Part shown: piece by piece, positions 1-8,299 of the stretch
Layout: each line of letters begins with the position of its first letter
Position numbering within the stretch: position 1 is the stretch's first letter
Assembly (NCBI GenBank): GCA_964516635.1
Contig: CAZEZY010000006.1
Coordinates: forward strand, 1-35,620
Length of the DNA stretch: 35,620 nucleotides
Source: CAZEZY01 sp964516635
Lineage (GTDB): Bacteria > Pseudomonadota > Gammaproteobacteria > Burkholderiales > Burkholderiaceae_C
Direction of reading: 5' to 3'
The notes under the pieces: model-generated
The model's database searches: none
The model's input: the letters and a program-made list of their open reading frames with translations, nothing else
What the model was told of the DNA's origin: nothing
Made by a program: the position numbers and the translations under genes

Positions 1-536
<536 letters not shown>

Positions 537-547
537 GTCTGTTGCGC

Positions 548-1063
548 TCATTTGCGCTTTTCGCTCACCCAATCGGCCACGGCAAACAGCAAGCCTGAGA
601 CCACGAACGTCAGGTGGATGGCGATCTTCCAGCCCAGTTGCTCGCCAGTCAGAGAGGTGCTCACCAGAAAGGCCTTCAGCAGTTCCACTGCCGAGATGGC
701 CACGATGGCACCGATCAGCTTCATTTTCAGGTCAGAAAACCCCACCTTGCCCATCCAGGCCGGGCGGTCTTCGTGGTCGCCGATGCTGAGCTTCGAGACG
801 AAGTTCTCGTAGGCGCTGAACACGATGATCAGCAAGAGCACGGCGATCAGCGCCGTGTCGACCAGCGTGAGGATGGAAATGACCGTGTCGTGCTCGATCA
901 GGCCCAGCACCCCCATGACCAGCAACCCCATTTCCTTGAAGAACTTCAGCAGCAGCACGAGCATGCTGACGATGAGCCCGAGAAAGAAGGGGACGAGTAT
1001 CCAGCGGCTGGAGAAAATGAATCTTTCCAGCGCGATTTCGATCTTGTTGGGTGTTTGAGCCAT
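548..1063 (-). CDS. YqhA / UPF0114-family inner membrane protein
   Basis: This 171-residue protein has about four hydrophobic segments (near residues 18-40, 55-85, 110-130 and 140-160) and ends in a short basic tail. The N-terminus MAQTPNKIEIALERFIFSSRW and the motif FSAYENFVSKL followed by D-rich HEDRPAW are typical of the YqhA/UPF0114 (TIGR00645) family, whose role is unknown. I chose the ATG at 1063 because family members start just before the FIFSSRW segment and an AAGGGG stretch lies about 12 bases upstream. An upstream in-frame start at 1144 would add 27 residues with no family resemblance. The gene is divergent from the small membrane protein at 1171. Confidence 0.85.
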   Translation of the reverse strand: MAQTPNKIEIALERFIFSSRWILVPFFLGLIVSMLVLLLKFFKEMGLLVMGVLGLIEHDTVISILTLVDTALIAVLLLIIVFSAYENFVSKLSIGDHEDRPAWMGKVGFSDLKMKLIGAIVAISAVELLKAFLVSTSLTGEQLGWKIAIHLTFVVSGLLFAVADWVSEKRK

Positions 1064-1170
1064 GATTCGGTATGTACCCCTTGGAGTATAAAGGACCCGT
1101 GAAAGCGGGGGTTGTTCGCTTGGGCGCAGAATGAAACCCTCCATTTGAACAGGTCATTCAGGAGCTTTTC

Positions 1171-1491
1171 ATGAAATGGCTCAACAAGCTGGCTGGATTC
1201 ACCCGCTCGGCGCCCGGCCTCGAGTGGCAGATCTGGCGGCGCCTGCCCTGGCTGCTGGTGGCGGGCACGGTGCTGCCGCTGATGGCCGCCGCCCTCGCGC
1301 AGGGCTGGAACCAGTTGGACCCGAGTGCCAGTGGTGCCCGAGCCGCCGAGCAGTTCACCTACGTCATGATTGGTCTGGTGGTGTTGCACTGGTCGCTCAT
1401 GCTGACGCTGGCCATTGGATGCGTGATCGTGATCCTCATGAAAGGCCCCGCCTACGTGGCCGATGCCTACCCATTGGACGAGAAGCCCTGA
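1171..1491 (+). CDS. Small two-helix membrane protein, unknown function
   Basis: This 106-residue protein has a short amphipathic start, two clear hydrophobic helices (about residues 27-45 and 63-90) and a polar tail ending DAYPLDEKP. A ribosome binding site (AGGAGC) sits 7 bases before the ATG at 1171. I do not recognise the family with certainty; small proteins of this shape are common in Burkholderiales and are annotated as hypothetical. It is divergent from the YqhA-type gene, so the two probably share the 107-base interval 1064-1170 as a promoter region. Nothing in the sequence gives a substrate or partner. Confidence 0.7.
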   Translation: MKWLNKLAGFTRSAPGLEWQIWRRLPWLLVAGTVLPLMAAALAQGWNQLDPSASGARAAEQFTYVMIGLVVLHWSLMLTLAIGCVIVILMKGPAYVADAYPLDEKP

Positions 1492-2013
1492 TTCGGTCAG
1501 GTCACAGCGCAATGGACAACTGGTTTTCAACAATGGAAACGGGTTGTCGTCGTGAAGACCTGCCCGACATCTACCGTTTCGCCTGAACGGCATGTTGCTT
1601 GACCGGCCCATCGCCGAAACCCTGTGTGCCACGGATGCGGCTGCGGCCACCCGCGCGCCAGAGACCCTGGAGGCCGCACTGCAATCAACCCCCATTCATG
1701 ACAAGGAAACCCCATGACCTCAAAACGGCATGCCCTGCTGGTGCCGTCAGTATCACGCGGCTTCTGTTGAACGACCGTGATGGCCTGAGGCTCAGCCAGC
1801 GATTAAGACTCAAGAAAGCGACATGAAACGACTCGTCAGGTTGATAGCCAACCTATCAGAGAGATACCATCAATGACACTCAGAACCGGTGGGTTTTGTG
1901 CAACATCAGGCTGGAGAAGCAGTTGATGAGGCAGTGCTGCAGTGCAATAATTCGCAAATTGAAGCTTCGAAAGCAAGTTTGATCGTTCGCCTTCTGATGG
2001 GGGTTATGCAGCG
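1492..2013 (+). other. 522-base interval upstream of the potassium uptake operon
   Basis: No convincing gene is present. Two tiny frames, 1592-1717 (41 codons) and 1714-1770, overlap as ATGA but lack family resemblance. At 1839-1858 there are two overlapping, mutually exclusive inverted repeats: GGTTG-ATAGC-CAACC (1839-1853) and TGATAG-CCAAC-CTATCA (1842-1858). Closer to the gene, GAAGCTTC is a short palindrome and GGGGGTT precedes the ATG at 2014. The length suggests a long leader or a lost gene; I cannot tell which. Confidence 0.4.
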
Positions 2014-3342
2014 ATGACCAAGTTGCTCAACCCCACACGCACCGTTGCGCTGGCCTTCCTTCTGGCCATCCTGATGGGCACCGGCTTGCTCATGACACCG
2101 ATGGCAAGTGCCGGGATTGCGCCCACCACCCTTCTGACTGCCTTTTTCACGGCCGTTTCTGCCGTTTGCGTAACGGGACTGGTGATCGTAGACACCGGCA
2201 CGCACTGGTCCTTCATGGGCCAGTTGGTCATCATGCTGCTGTTCCAGATCGGCGGGTTTGGCATGATGACAGCGGCCACCTTGCTGGGCCTGATGGTCAA
2301 CCGCTCGCTGCGCCTCAAAACCCGATTGATCGCCCAGGTTGAAACCCATTCCATCGGTCTGGGCGACGTCTCTGGCGTGGCGAAGATGGTGCTGATCGTC
2401 ACCCTGGTTGCCGAGTTGATCCTGGCAGTGGTGCTCTTTGCCCGCTTTCACTGGGGCTATCAGATGCCCATGGCCGATGCCGTGTGGCACGGGGTGTTCC
2501 ATTCGGTGTCGGCATTCAACAATGCGGGGTTCTCGTTGAACGAGGACAGCCTGATGCGGTTCGCTACCGATGCCTGGATTTTGATGCCCATCGCCACGGC
2601 TATCGTGGTGGGGGGCATCGGGTTTCCCGTGTTCCATGACATCCGCTCACGTTTTCGTGATCCCAGGCATTGGTCCTTGCACACCAAACTCACGCTCTAC
2701 GGCACTGTGGCATTGCTGCTGGGTGGCACCCTGGTTCTGCTGGTTTTTGAGTGGTCGAACCCGCAAACCCTGGGACCGATGGGCACCATGGACAAACTGC
2801 TCTCGTCGATCTTTGCCTCCGTATCGGCCAGGACCGCAGGCTTCAACAGTCTGGACATTGGTGCACTCACCCATGAGAGTTGGGCGTTGCACTATTTTCT
2901 GATGTTCATCGGTGGCGGCAGTGCTGGCACGGCGGGTGGCGTCAAGGTCGGCACCTTCCTTATCCTGGTGTTGTTGGTGTACTCGGAAATCAGGGGCCGT
3001 CGGGACAGTGAAGCTTTCGGTCGTCGCATATCCAGTACCGCACAGCGACAGGCCATCACGGTGCTGGTACTGGGTGCGGGCATGATTGTGCTGGGGACTC
3101 TGGTCATCCTGCGCGGGACTGACCTGCCAACTGATGAGGTCATTTTCGAGGTCATTTCTGCATTTGGCACAGTCGGCTTGTCCACCGGCATCACCGCCGA
3201 TTTGCCAGCCTCTGGTCAGATCATGTTGACCATCCTGATGTATGTTGGACGAGTCGGCACCATCACCCTTGCGGCATCATTGGCCATGGGGCATGTCCGG
3301 GCGGCCTATCGTTATCCTGAGGAGCATCCCATTGTTGGCTAA
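2014..3342 (+). CDS. ktrB: TrkH/KtrB-type potassium channel subunit
   Basis: This 442-residue integral membrane protein has the four-repeat pore layout of the Trk/Ktr superfamily. The four selectivity-filter loops can be read: SAVCVTGL (about residues 49-56), SAFNNAGFS (166-174), SARTAGFNS (271-279) and SAFGTVGLS (382-390), each with the conserved filter glycine. The size matches KtrB (about 450) rather than the longer TrkH (about 480). The loop GGGSAGTAGGVK near residue 301 fits the intramembrane gating loop of KtrB. It would move K+ into the cell across the inner membrane and needs a cytoplasmic RCK partner, which is encoded immediately downstream with overlapping ends. The start at 2014 has a GGGGGTT stretch just upstream. 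Confidence 0.9.
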   Translation: MTKLLNPTRTVALAFLLAILMGTGLLMTPMASAGIAPTTLLTAFFTAVSAVCVTGLVIVDTGTHWSFMGQLVIMLLFQIGGFGMMTAATLLGLMVNRSLRLKTRLIAQVETHSIGLGDVSGVAKMVLIVTLVAELILAVVLFARFHWGYQMPMADAVWHGVFHSVSAFNNAGFSLNEDSLMRFATDAWILMPIATAIVVGGIGFPVFHDIRSRFRDPRHWSLHTKLTLYGTVALLLGGTLVLLVFEWSNPQTLGPMGTMDKLLSSIFASVSARTAGFNSLDIGALTHESWALHYFLMFIGGGSAGTAGGVKVGTFLILVLLVYSEIRGRRDSEAFGRRISSTAQRQAITVLVLGAGMIVLGTLVILRGTDLPTDEVIFEVISAFGTVGLSTGITADLPASGQIMLTILMYVGRVGTITLAASLAMGHVRAAYRYPEEHPIVG

Positions 3343-4024
3343 GTTGTTTTCTGAACAGTATGCGTTTGCTCAAGGCGACAGCGTTCTGGTGATTGGCCTG
3401 GGCCGATTCGGGGGCGCTGTGGCCCATTCGCTGATGCGGCTGGGGCATGACGTGATGGGCATCGATCGAGAAGAAGGGCCGGTTCAGGCTTGGGCTGACA
3501 GGTTGACGCATGCTATCCAGGCTGACGCGACAAACGTGCAGGTACTACGACAACTGGGTGCAGCCGATTTTGCTCACGCCATCGTTGGCATTGGTACCGA
3601 CCTCGCATGCAGCCTAATGACGGTCATGGCGCTTTCCGAACTGGGCATCCCCGATATCTGGGTAAAGGCCATGACACCCGAGCATGGGCAGATCGCCCAG
3701 CGCATCGGAGCCCACCATGTGGTCTACCCCGAGGCCGACATGGGCGAGCGGGTAGCCCATCTGATCACGGGCCGAATGATGGACTACATCGAGTTTGACG
3801 ATGGCTTTGCCATTGCCAAGATCAAGGCGCCCCCCAGCGTTTCCAACAAGGCTCTCTCAGAAAGTCTGATTCGCGAACGCTTCGGTGTGACGGTGGTAGG
3901 CGTCAAGCGGATGCATGAGGATTTTCAGCACGCAAAGCCAGACACTGTTATCCGCATGGGTGATTTGCTTATTGTGTCTGGCCCTACGCGTAAAGTTGAA
4001 AAGTTTGCCTCGACATCATCTTGA
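3332..4024 (+). CDS. ktrA: KtrA/TrkA-type RCK regulatory subunit
   Basis: This protein of about 230 residues has an N-terminal RCK_N Rossmann domain and a C-terminal RCK_C domain. The nucleotide-binding glycine motif GLGRFGGAVA and the acidic residue ending strand 2 (GIDREE) are visible; the C-terminal half (KIKAPPSVSNKALSES, then VTVVGVKR) is typical RCK_C. It should form the cytosolic ring that gates KtrB. I placed the start at the TTG at 3332 (or the next TTG, 3335), because GAGGAG at 3319-3324 is 7 bases upstream and the protein then begins just before the conserved QYAF segment. There is no ATG in a suitable place. The gene overlaps the last 11 bases of ktrB, so the two are probably translationally coupled. 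Confidence 0.88.
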   Translation: MLAKLFSEQYAFAQGDSVLVIGLGRFGGAVAHSLMRLGHDVMGIDREEGPVQAWADRLTHAIQADATNVQVLRQLGAADFAHAIVGIGTDLACSLMTVMALSELGIPDIWVKAMTPEHGQIAQRIGAHHVVYPEADMGERVAHLITGRMMDYIEFDDGFAIAKIKAPPSVSNKALSESLIRERFGVTVVGVKRMHEDFQHAKPDTVIRMGDLLIVSGPTRKVEKFASTSS

Positions 4025-4035
4025 AAAGGTTGCAA

Positions 4036-5220
4036 TCATTGACCGAAATCCAGGGGTAGTCCCACGTAGTTCTCGGCGATGGTCCGCAGGCCGGCCTCGG
4101 AGTGCATGAGGTAGTCCAGTTCGGCCTGCTGCAGCTTGGCGTTGATGGCGCCCTGGTCGGGGAAGTTGTGCATGATGGAAGTGAACCACCAGCTGAACCG
4201 CTCGGCGCGCCAGATGCGCTTGAGGCAGCGCTCGGAATAGCCGTCGATGCCGGCTTCGGATTGGTCCTGGTAGTACTCGACGAAGGCGTTCGAAAGGTAC
4301 TTCACGTCGGTGGCGGCCAGGTTGAGGCCCTTGGCCCCGGTGGGCGGCACGATGTGGCCGGCGTCGCCTGCCAGGAACAGGCGGCCGAAGCGCAGTGGCT
4401 CGGTCACGAAGCTGCGCAGCGGGGCAATGCTCTTTTCAATGGAGGGGCCGGTGACCAGCTTCTCGGCGGCTTCGGGGTCCAGCCTGAGCTTGAGTTCGGC
4501 CCAGAAAGCGTCGTCGCTCCACTGCTCCACTTTGTCGGTGAGGGGCACCTGCAGGTAGTATCGGCTGCGGGTGTGGCTGCGTTGTGAACACAGCGCAAAG
4601 CCGCGTTCGCTGTTCACGTAGATCAGTTCGTGGTGCACGGGGGGCGTGTCGGACAGCAAGCCCAGCCAGCCGAAGGGGTACACCTTTTCAAACGTCTGGA
4701 TGGCGTTGCGCGGGACGCTGGCGCGGCAGACACCGTGGAAGCCGTCGCAACCGGCAATGAAGTCGCACTCGATGGTGTGCGTCTGGCCGTCTTTCTCGTA
4801 GCTCACACGGGGGCGGGTGGTGTCGAAGTCGTGGATCTGCACGTTGGCGGCTTCGTACACCGTGGGCAGGCCGGCGGCCTGGCGGGCGGCCATGAGGTCG
4901 CGGGTGACTTCGGTCTGGCCATAGACCATCACCTTCTTGCCGCCGGTGAGCTTTTCCAGGTCGATGCGGTGGCGCTGACCGTTGAACAGCATGTCGAACC
5001 CGGTGTGCACCAGACCCTCCTTGTGCATGCGCTCGCCCACGCCGGCCTCGTCCAGCAGGTCGGTGGCCACCTGTTCCAGCACGCCGGCGCGAATGCGCCC
5101 GAGCACGTAGTCGGGGGTCTGGCGCTCCACGATGACGGCGTCGATGCCGGCCTTGTGAAGCAACTGGCCGAGCAGCAGGCCCGAGGGGCCGGCACCGATG
5201 ATGGCTACCTGAGTGCGCAT
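4036..5220 (-). CDS. pobA: 4-hydroxybenzoate 3-monooxygenase
   Basis: This enzyme hydroxylates 4-hydroxybenzoate to protocatechuate using NADPH and O2, feeding the beta-ketoadipate or protocatechuate cleavage pathways. At 394 residues it matches the classic PobA length. The FAD-binding motif IIGAGPSGLLLGQLL starts at about residue 6, the DG motif appears in DFIAGCDGFHG, and the second FAD motif is LFLAGDAGHIVPPTGAKG. The start at 5220 (MRTQVAIIG) is set by the family N-terminus and by GGAG about 9 bases upstream. The gene is divergent from an IclR regulator, with a strong inverted repeat between them. Protocatechuate-cleavage genes are not in the window. The stop converges with ktrA, 11 bases away. 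Confidence 0.96.
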   Translation of the reverse strand: MRTQVAIIGAGPSGLLLGQLLHKAGIDAVIVERQTPDYVLGRIRAGVLEQVATDLLDEAGVGERMHKEGLVHTGFDMLFNGQRHRIDLEKLTGGKKVMVYGQTEVTRDLMAARQAAGLPTVYEAANVQIHDFDTTRPRVSYEKDGQTHTIECDFIAGCDGFHGVCRASVPRNAIQTFEKVYPFGWLGLLSDTPPVHHELIYVNSERGFALCSQRSHTRSRYYLQVPLTDKVEQWSDDAFWAELKLRLDPEAAEKLVTGPSIEKSIAPLRSFVTEPLRFGRLFLAGDAGHIVPPTGAKGLNLAATDVKYLSNAFVEYYQDQSEAGIDGYSERCLKRIWRAERFSWWFTSIMHNFPDQGAINAKLQQAELDYLMHSEAGLRTIAENYVGLPLDFGQ

Positions 5221-5296
5221 GGGTGAAGTCTCCGTGAAAGGTGGATGCTTGAATGCTAGGGGCGCCAGAGCCCTTGCGCCCATTCCGTTGAGCGGT

Positions 5297-5337
5297 TTTG
5301 CGCGATCTGTGGAACAATTGCACGATGATCGCGCAAA
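5297..5337. promoter_or_regulatory. Inverted-repeat operator between pobA and pobR
   Basis: Two perfect 11-bp arms, TTTGCGCGATC (5297-5307) and GATCGCGCAAA (5327-5337), are separated by 19 bases. The site lies 77-117 bases upstream of the pobA start and 14-54 bases before the regulator start. The position and symmetry fit a binding site for the divergently encoded IclR-type regulator, controlling pobA and possibly itself. Assignment to that protein is inference. Confidence 0.7.
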
Positions 5338-5350
5338 CCTTGAGTCCCGC

Positions 5351-6181
5351 ATGACGATTGCCCGGGCCGACTTCATCGAAGGGATGGCCAAAGGCCTGGC
5401 AGTGCTGGAAAGCTTCGACACGGAGCGTCAGCGCCTGAATGCCACGCTGGCGGCCCAGAAAGCGGGCCTCACGCGTGCGGCCGCTCGGCGTCATCTGCTC
5501 ACGCTGGCACACCTGGGCTATCTGGAAACCGATGGCAGTCATTTCTGGCTCTCGCCCAAGGTGTTGCGCCTGTCGGGCAGTTACCTGGCCAGTGCCCGCC
5601 TGCCGCGCGCCGTGCAGCCCACGCTCAACCGCCTGGCGGCCTACAGCGGTGATTCGTTTTCGGTGGCGGTGCTGGAGGGTGATGCGGTGGTGATTGTCGC
5701 GCGCAGCGTGCTCACCGCTTCGGATGGTGGCCAGGAAGGTTGGCTGGCCACCTCGCTGGGGGAGCGCCTGAGCAAGCCCCGCGATGTGCGCTGGACGGCG
5801 CATGGCCTGCACCTGGGTGCGCGGTTGCCCGCCCATGCCACGTCCACCGGGCGGGTGCTGCTGGCGGGCATGGCAGCTCGCGACCTGTCGGCCTGGCTCA
5901 AAGGCCGCACCCTCACGCGACTGACGCCTTACACCGTGACCGATCAGAAAGGGCTGCGCCGCTTGCTGGTCGATGTGCGCCGCCAGGACTGGTGCCTGGC
6001 CAGCGAGGAGCACGAACTGGGCGTGCACGCCGTGGCGGTGCCGCTGCGCAACATGGCCGGGCAAACGGTGGCGGCGCTGAACGCGGTGGTGTCGAGCAGC
6101 CGCCTGCAGGCCGGCGCAGTGCCTCGTGAACTGCTGCCCTTGCTGCAGAACGCGGCGCTGGAGTTGCGGCCAGCGCTCTGA
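5351..6181 (+). CDS. pobR: IclR-family regulator of 4-hydroxybenzoate catabolism (PobR-type)
   Basis: This 276-residue protein has an N-terminal winged helix-turn-helix (about residues 15-75; GLTRAAARRHLLTLAHLGYL) followed by a GAF-like IclR effector domain (about 90-270; motifs ATSTGRVLLAGM and ASEEHELGVHAVAVPL). It resembles the PobR/PcaU/PcaR branch of IclR proteins that respond to aromatic acids, usually as activators. The ATG at 5351 gives the usual family N-terminus (MTIARADFIEGMAKGLAVLE). The open frame extends upstream to 5213 but would then run through the operator and overlap pobA. Its position beside pobA makes 4-hydroxybenzoate the most likely effector; that is inference. Confidence 0.88.
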   Translation: MTIARADFIEGMAKGLAVLESFDTERQRLNATLAAQKAGLTRAAARRHLLTLAHLGYLETDGSHFWLSPKVLRLSGSYLASARLPRAVQPTLNRLAAYSGDSFSVAVLEGDAVVIVARSVLTASDGGQEGWLATSLGERLSKPRDVRWTAHGLHLGARLPAHATSTGRVLLAGMAARDLSAWLKGRTLTRLTPYTVTDQKGLRRLLVDVRRQDWCLASEEHELGVHAVAVPLRNMAGQTVAALNAVVSSSRLQAGAVPRELLPLLQNAALELRPAL

Positions 6182-6191
6182 GTCCGGTGGA

Positions 6192-6818
6192 TCAGCGGCT
6201 CATCAGCAGCCGCAGGCCCAGCCCCACAAACACCACGCCGGCCAGGCGGTCCAGCCACAAGCCGGCTCGGGGCTGGCGATGGAGCCACCGGCCCACCGAA
6301 CCCGCAAAGTACCCCAGCAACCCGAACAGCAGGGCCGCCTGCACCGTGAACAGCACCCCCAGTTGGGCGAGCTGCCACCCCACCGCCCCTTGCGAAGGCA
6401 CCACGAACTGAGGCAAAAATGACAGGAAGAACAGCACCACCTTGGGGTTGACCGCATTCGCGATCATCCCTTTCACAAACAGGGTGCCCAGTGGTTGACG
6501 GGGTGAAGCCTCGTCGGATACGTGACTGCCCCCACGGCTGCGCAATGCCTGCACCCCCAGCCAGAGCAGGTAAGCGCCACCCACCCATTTCAGGGCCGTG
6601 AAGGCCAGCGGCGAAGCGGCAATCAGCGCGCTCACGCCCAGCACGGCCAGCAGGGTGTGGCTCAGGCAGCCCAGCGCGCAGCCCAGTCCGAAGGCGATGC
6701 CCTGTGCCCGCCCACGCGACATGCCCATGCTGAGCACCATCAGGTTGTCCGGGCCAGGGCTGGCCGTGACGAGCAGGGCCGCCAGCAGAAAGGGAAGGGT
6801 TTGCGCCAGCGTGAGCAT
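6192..6818 (-). CDS. LysE/RhtB-family amino acid or metabolite exporter
   Basis: This 208-residue, six-helix inner membrane protein starts MLTLAQTLPFLLAALLVTASPGPDNL; the PGPD segment near residue 21 is the hallmark of the LysE/RhtB family. Further family signs are GLGCALGCLSHTLLAVLG and KWVGGAYLLWLGVQALRS. Members export amino acids such as lysine, threonine or homoserine lactone, but the substrate cannot be read from the sequence. The gene converges with pobR (10 bases between stops) and is divergent from the TonB-like gene at 6913. Confidence 0.88.
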   Translation of the reverse strand: MLTLAQTLPFLLAALLVTASPGPDNLMVLSMGMSRGRAQGIAFGLGCALGCLSHTLLAVLGVSALIAASPLAFTALKWVGGAYLLWLGVQALRSRGGSHVSDEASPRQPLGTLFVKGMIANAVNPKVVLFFLSFLPQFVVPSQGAVGWQLAQLGVLFTVQAALLFGLLGYFAGSVGRWLHRQPRAGLWLDRLAGVVFVGLGLRLLMSR

Positions 6819-6912
6819 GGCCCCAGTTTAGTGGGTCTGTGATTGGCGACATGCGTGTATGCTCTGCCGGGTATTCATGATCTATCGGACTTGCTTTCTC
6901 TGACGACCGCCC

Positions 6913-7752
6913 ATGCCTGCTTCTCAACACGTTCTGGCGGCGGTCGGATTCTCATTGGCCCTCCATGCGGGACTGGTGGCCTGGCTGCTGGGCTGGAGCC
7001 CTTTTCCGGATCAAAAGCCGACGCCTGAGGTTCAGGAAGCGATCATCGTGGTCGATCTGGAGCCGTCGCCCGAAGCACCTCAGCCCTCGCTGCCGGTGCC
7101 ACTGGAAGAAGCGGCCAGTCTGCCCTTGCTGGCAGAGGCTCCGTCACCATTGGCGCCAGAAGCGCATAGCCGCGCCTACAGCGATGCGCCCGCCCCACCC
7201 AGTGCGGAGGACTGGGCGCTGGCCAGCACCTATGCGCTCAAGAACAGCAAGCGCTACCGCTACAACTGGGGTTTGCAGGTGCGCAGCCTGATGGGGCGGG
7301 CCTACGAGGGGCCTGACCAGGGCATCGTGCGCTTTCGGGTGGTGATTGCCCCCAACGGCACCCTGGCCGACCTGGAAACGCTGTGGAGCACCTCGCCCGT
7401 GGCCGAGGCCCTGGCCCGCCAGGCCATCGAAAGCATGCCCCCGCTGCCGCCCACACCCACGGGCGAACCCCTCGTTTTTGAGCGGACCATCACCTTCGGC
7501 CCCAACGATGTGGACATGCCGCCGCTGTACAAATACGACTGCGAGCCGGACCCGCCCCGGTTCCGCAACCCCTATGCGTGGGACGGCCAATCCGAGCAGG
7601 GGGTGGCTGTACAGCCCACTGCGCAGAAGCTCGACCCCGAAGCCTATGCCGAATGCCTGAAGCTGCTGCCGGAAGACACGGTGGAAGCCGAGAGTTCAAG
7701 CGACCAGCGTCAACTGGAGCGCTGGCGCTCGCACCGGCTGGGCAACCCTTGA
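6913..7752 (+). CDS. TonB-like protein with C-terminal extension
   Basis: This 279-residue protein has an uncleaved N-terminal membrane anchor (about residues 8-28), an acidic and proline-rich periplasmic linker (about 40-105) and a TonB C-terminal domain (about 110-200), seen in the segment YNWGLQVRSLMGRAYEGP, then VRFRVVIAPNGTLADLE and a PPLP turn. Such proteins couple ExbB/ExbD energy to outer membrane transport. The histidine common in the TonB anchor is present (SLALHAGLVAW). About 80 residues after the TonB domain, containing an isolated CEPDPPRF and two further acidic stretches, have no recognised match. No exbB, exbD or TonB-dependent receptor gene is near, so the partner is unknown. 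Confidence 0.75.
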   Translation: MPASQHVLAAVGFSLALHAGLVAWLLGWSPFPDQKPTPEVQEAIIVVDLEPSPEAPQPSLPVPLEEAASLPLLAEAPSPLAPEAHSRAYSDAPAPPSAEDWALASTYALKNSKRYRYNWGLQVRSLMGRAYEGPDQGIVRFRVVIAPNGTLADLETLWSTSPVAEALARQAIESMPPLPPTPTGEPLVFERTITFGPNDVDMPPLYKYDCEPDPPRFRNPYAWDGQSEQGVAVQPTAQKLDPEAYAECLKLLPEDTVEAESSSDQRQLERWRSHRLGNP

Positions 7753-7765
7753 TCGGTGAGCGCGT

Positions 7766-8227
7766 TCAGTGGCTGGCGGGCCGGGTGGCCCTGGCAGCGG
7801 CATCAAAGCCGCCTTTGGCTTTCCATTCTTCCATGCCACCTTGCAGGATGCGCAGGTTGTCCCACCCGGCCACGCGCAGGGCAAAGCCGGCCTGGGCCGA
7901 GAGCGATCCGGTGTTGCAGTAGATCAGCACGGGCCGGTCTTTCGGGATCTGGTTGCGATTGGCCAGCACCGTGCGCCAGTCCATGTTGACGGCGCCGGGA
8001 ATGTGGCCTCTGGCGAACTGGCCGGCATCGCGCGCGTCGATCACGAAAAAGCGCGGCCAGTCCTCCTTCGGGATCTGTTCGGCAAACATGACGCCGCCCC
8101 CATAGTCCACGAATTCCAGATACGCCTCCATCTCGTCGATGACGGCGGCCTTGTCGGCCCAGGCGGCGGGAGCAAAAGTGAGCGTGACGGCGGCCAGGGC
8201 GGCCAGCGTGTTGGTTTGAAAGGTCAT
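7766..8227 (-). CDS. Exported rhodanese-domain protein
   Basis: This 153-residue protein has an N-terminal signal peptide (MTFQTNTLAALAAVTLTFAP, with likely cleavage after AWA) and a single rhodanese domain (about residues 45-140). The active-site loop is YCNTGSLSAQAG with the catalytic cysteine; DARDAGQFARGHIPGAVNM is the family CH2-like region. It would act in the periplasm on sulfur transfer or thiol chemistry. The start at 8227 gives a clean signal peptide, though no strong ribosome site is seen; an alternative ATG at 8245 adds six hydrophobic residues. A short palindrome (ATACTT-AA-AAGTAT, 8226-8239) overlaps the start and the likely promoter. The gene is divergent from chrA. Confidence 0.85.
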   Translation of the reverse strand: MTFQTNTLAALAAVTLTFAPAAWADKAAVIDEMEAYLEFVDYGGGVMFAEQIPKEDWPRFFVIDARDAGQFARGHIPGAVNMDWRTVLANRNQIPKDRPVLIYCNTGSLSAQAGFALRVAGWDNLRILQGGMEEWKAKGGFDAAARATRPASH

Positions 8228-8299
8228 ACTTAAAAGTATAAGCATTCGATGATATTTGGCAAGCACGGATGCGTCATTGTTCTCCAGTAGGATGGCGCC

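Noticed and set aside
1592..1770. Two tiny overlapping frames (41 and 18 codons) linked by ATGA in the ktrBA leader
   Set aside because: Short, no ribosome site for the first, no family resemblance; overlapping frames of this size are expected by chance.
4025..4035. Possible terminator between ktrA and pobA
   Set aside because: Only 11 bases separate the stops and no stem-loop with a T run is seen there.
8226..8239. ATACTT-AA-AAGTAT as a sulfide-responsive operator before the rhodanese gene
   Set aside because: Arms of six bases are too short to assign to a regulator and no such regulator gene is near; kept only as a note in the rhodanese entry.
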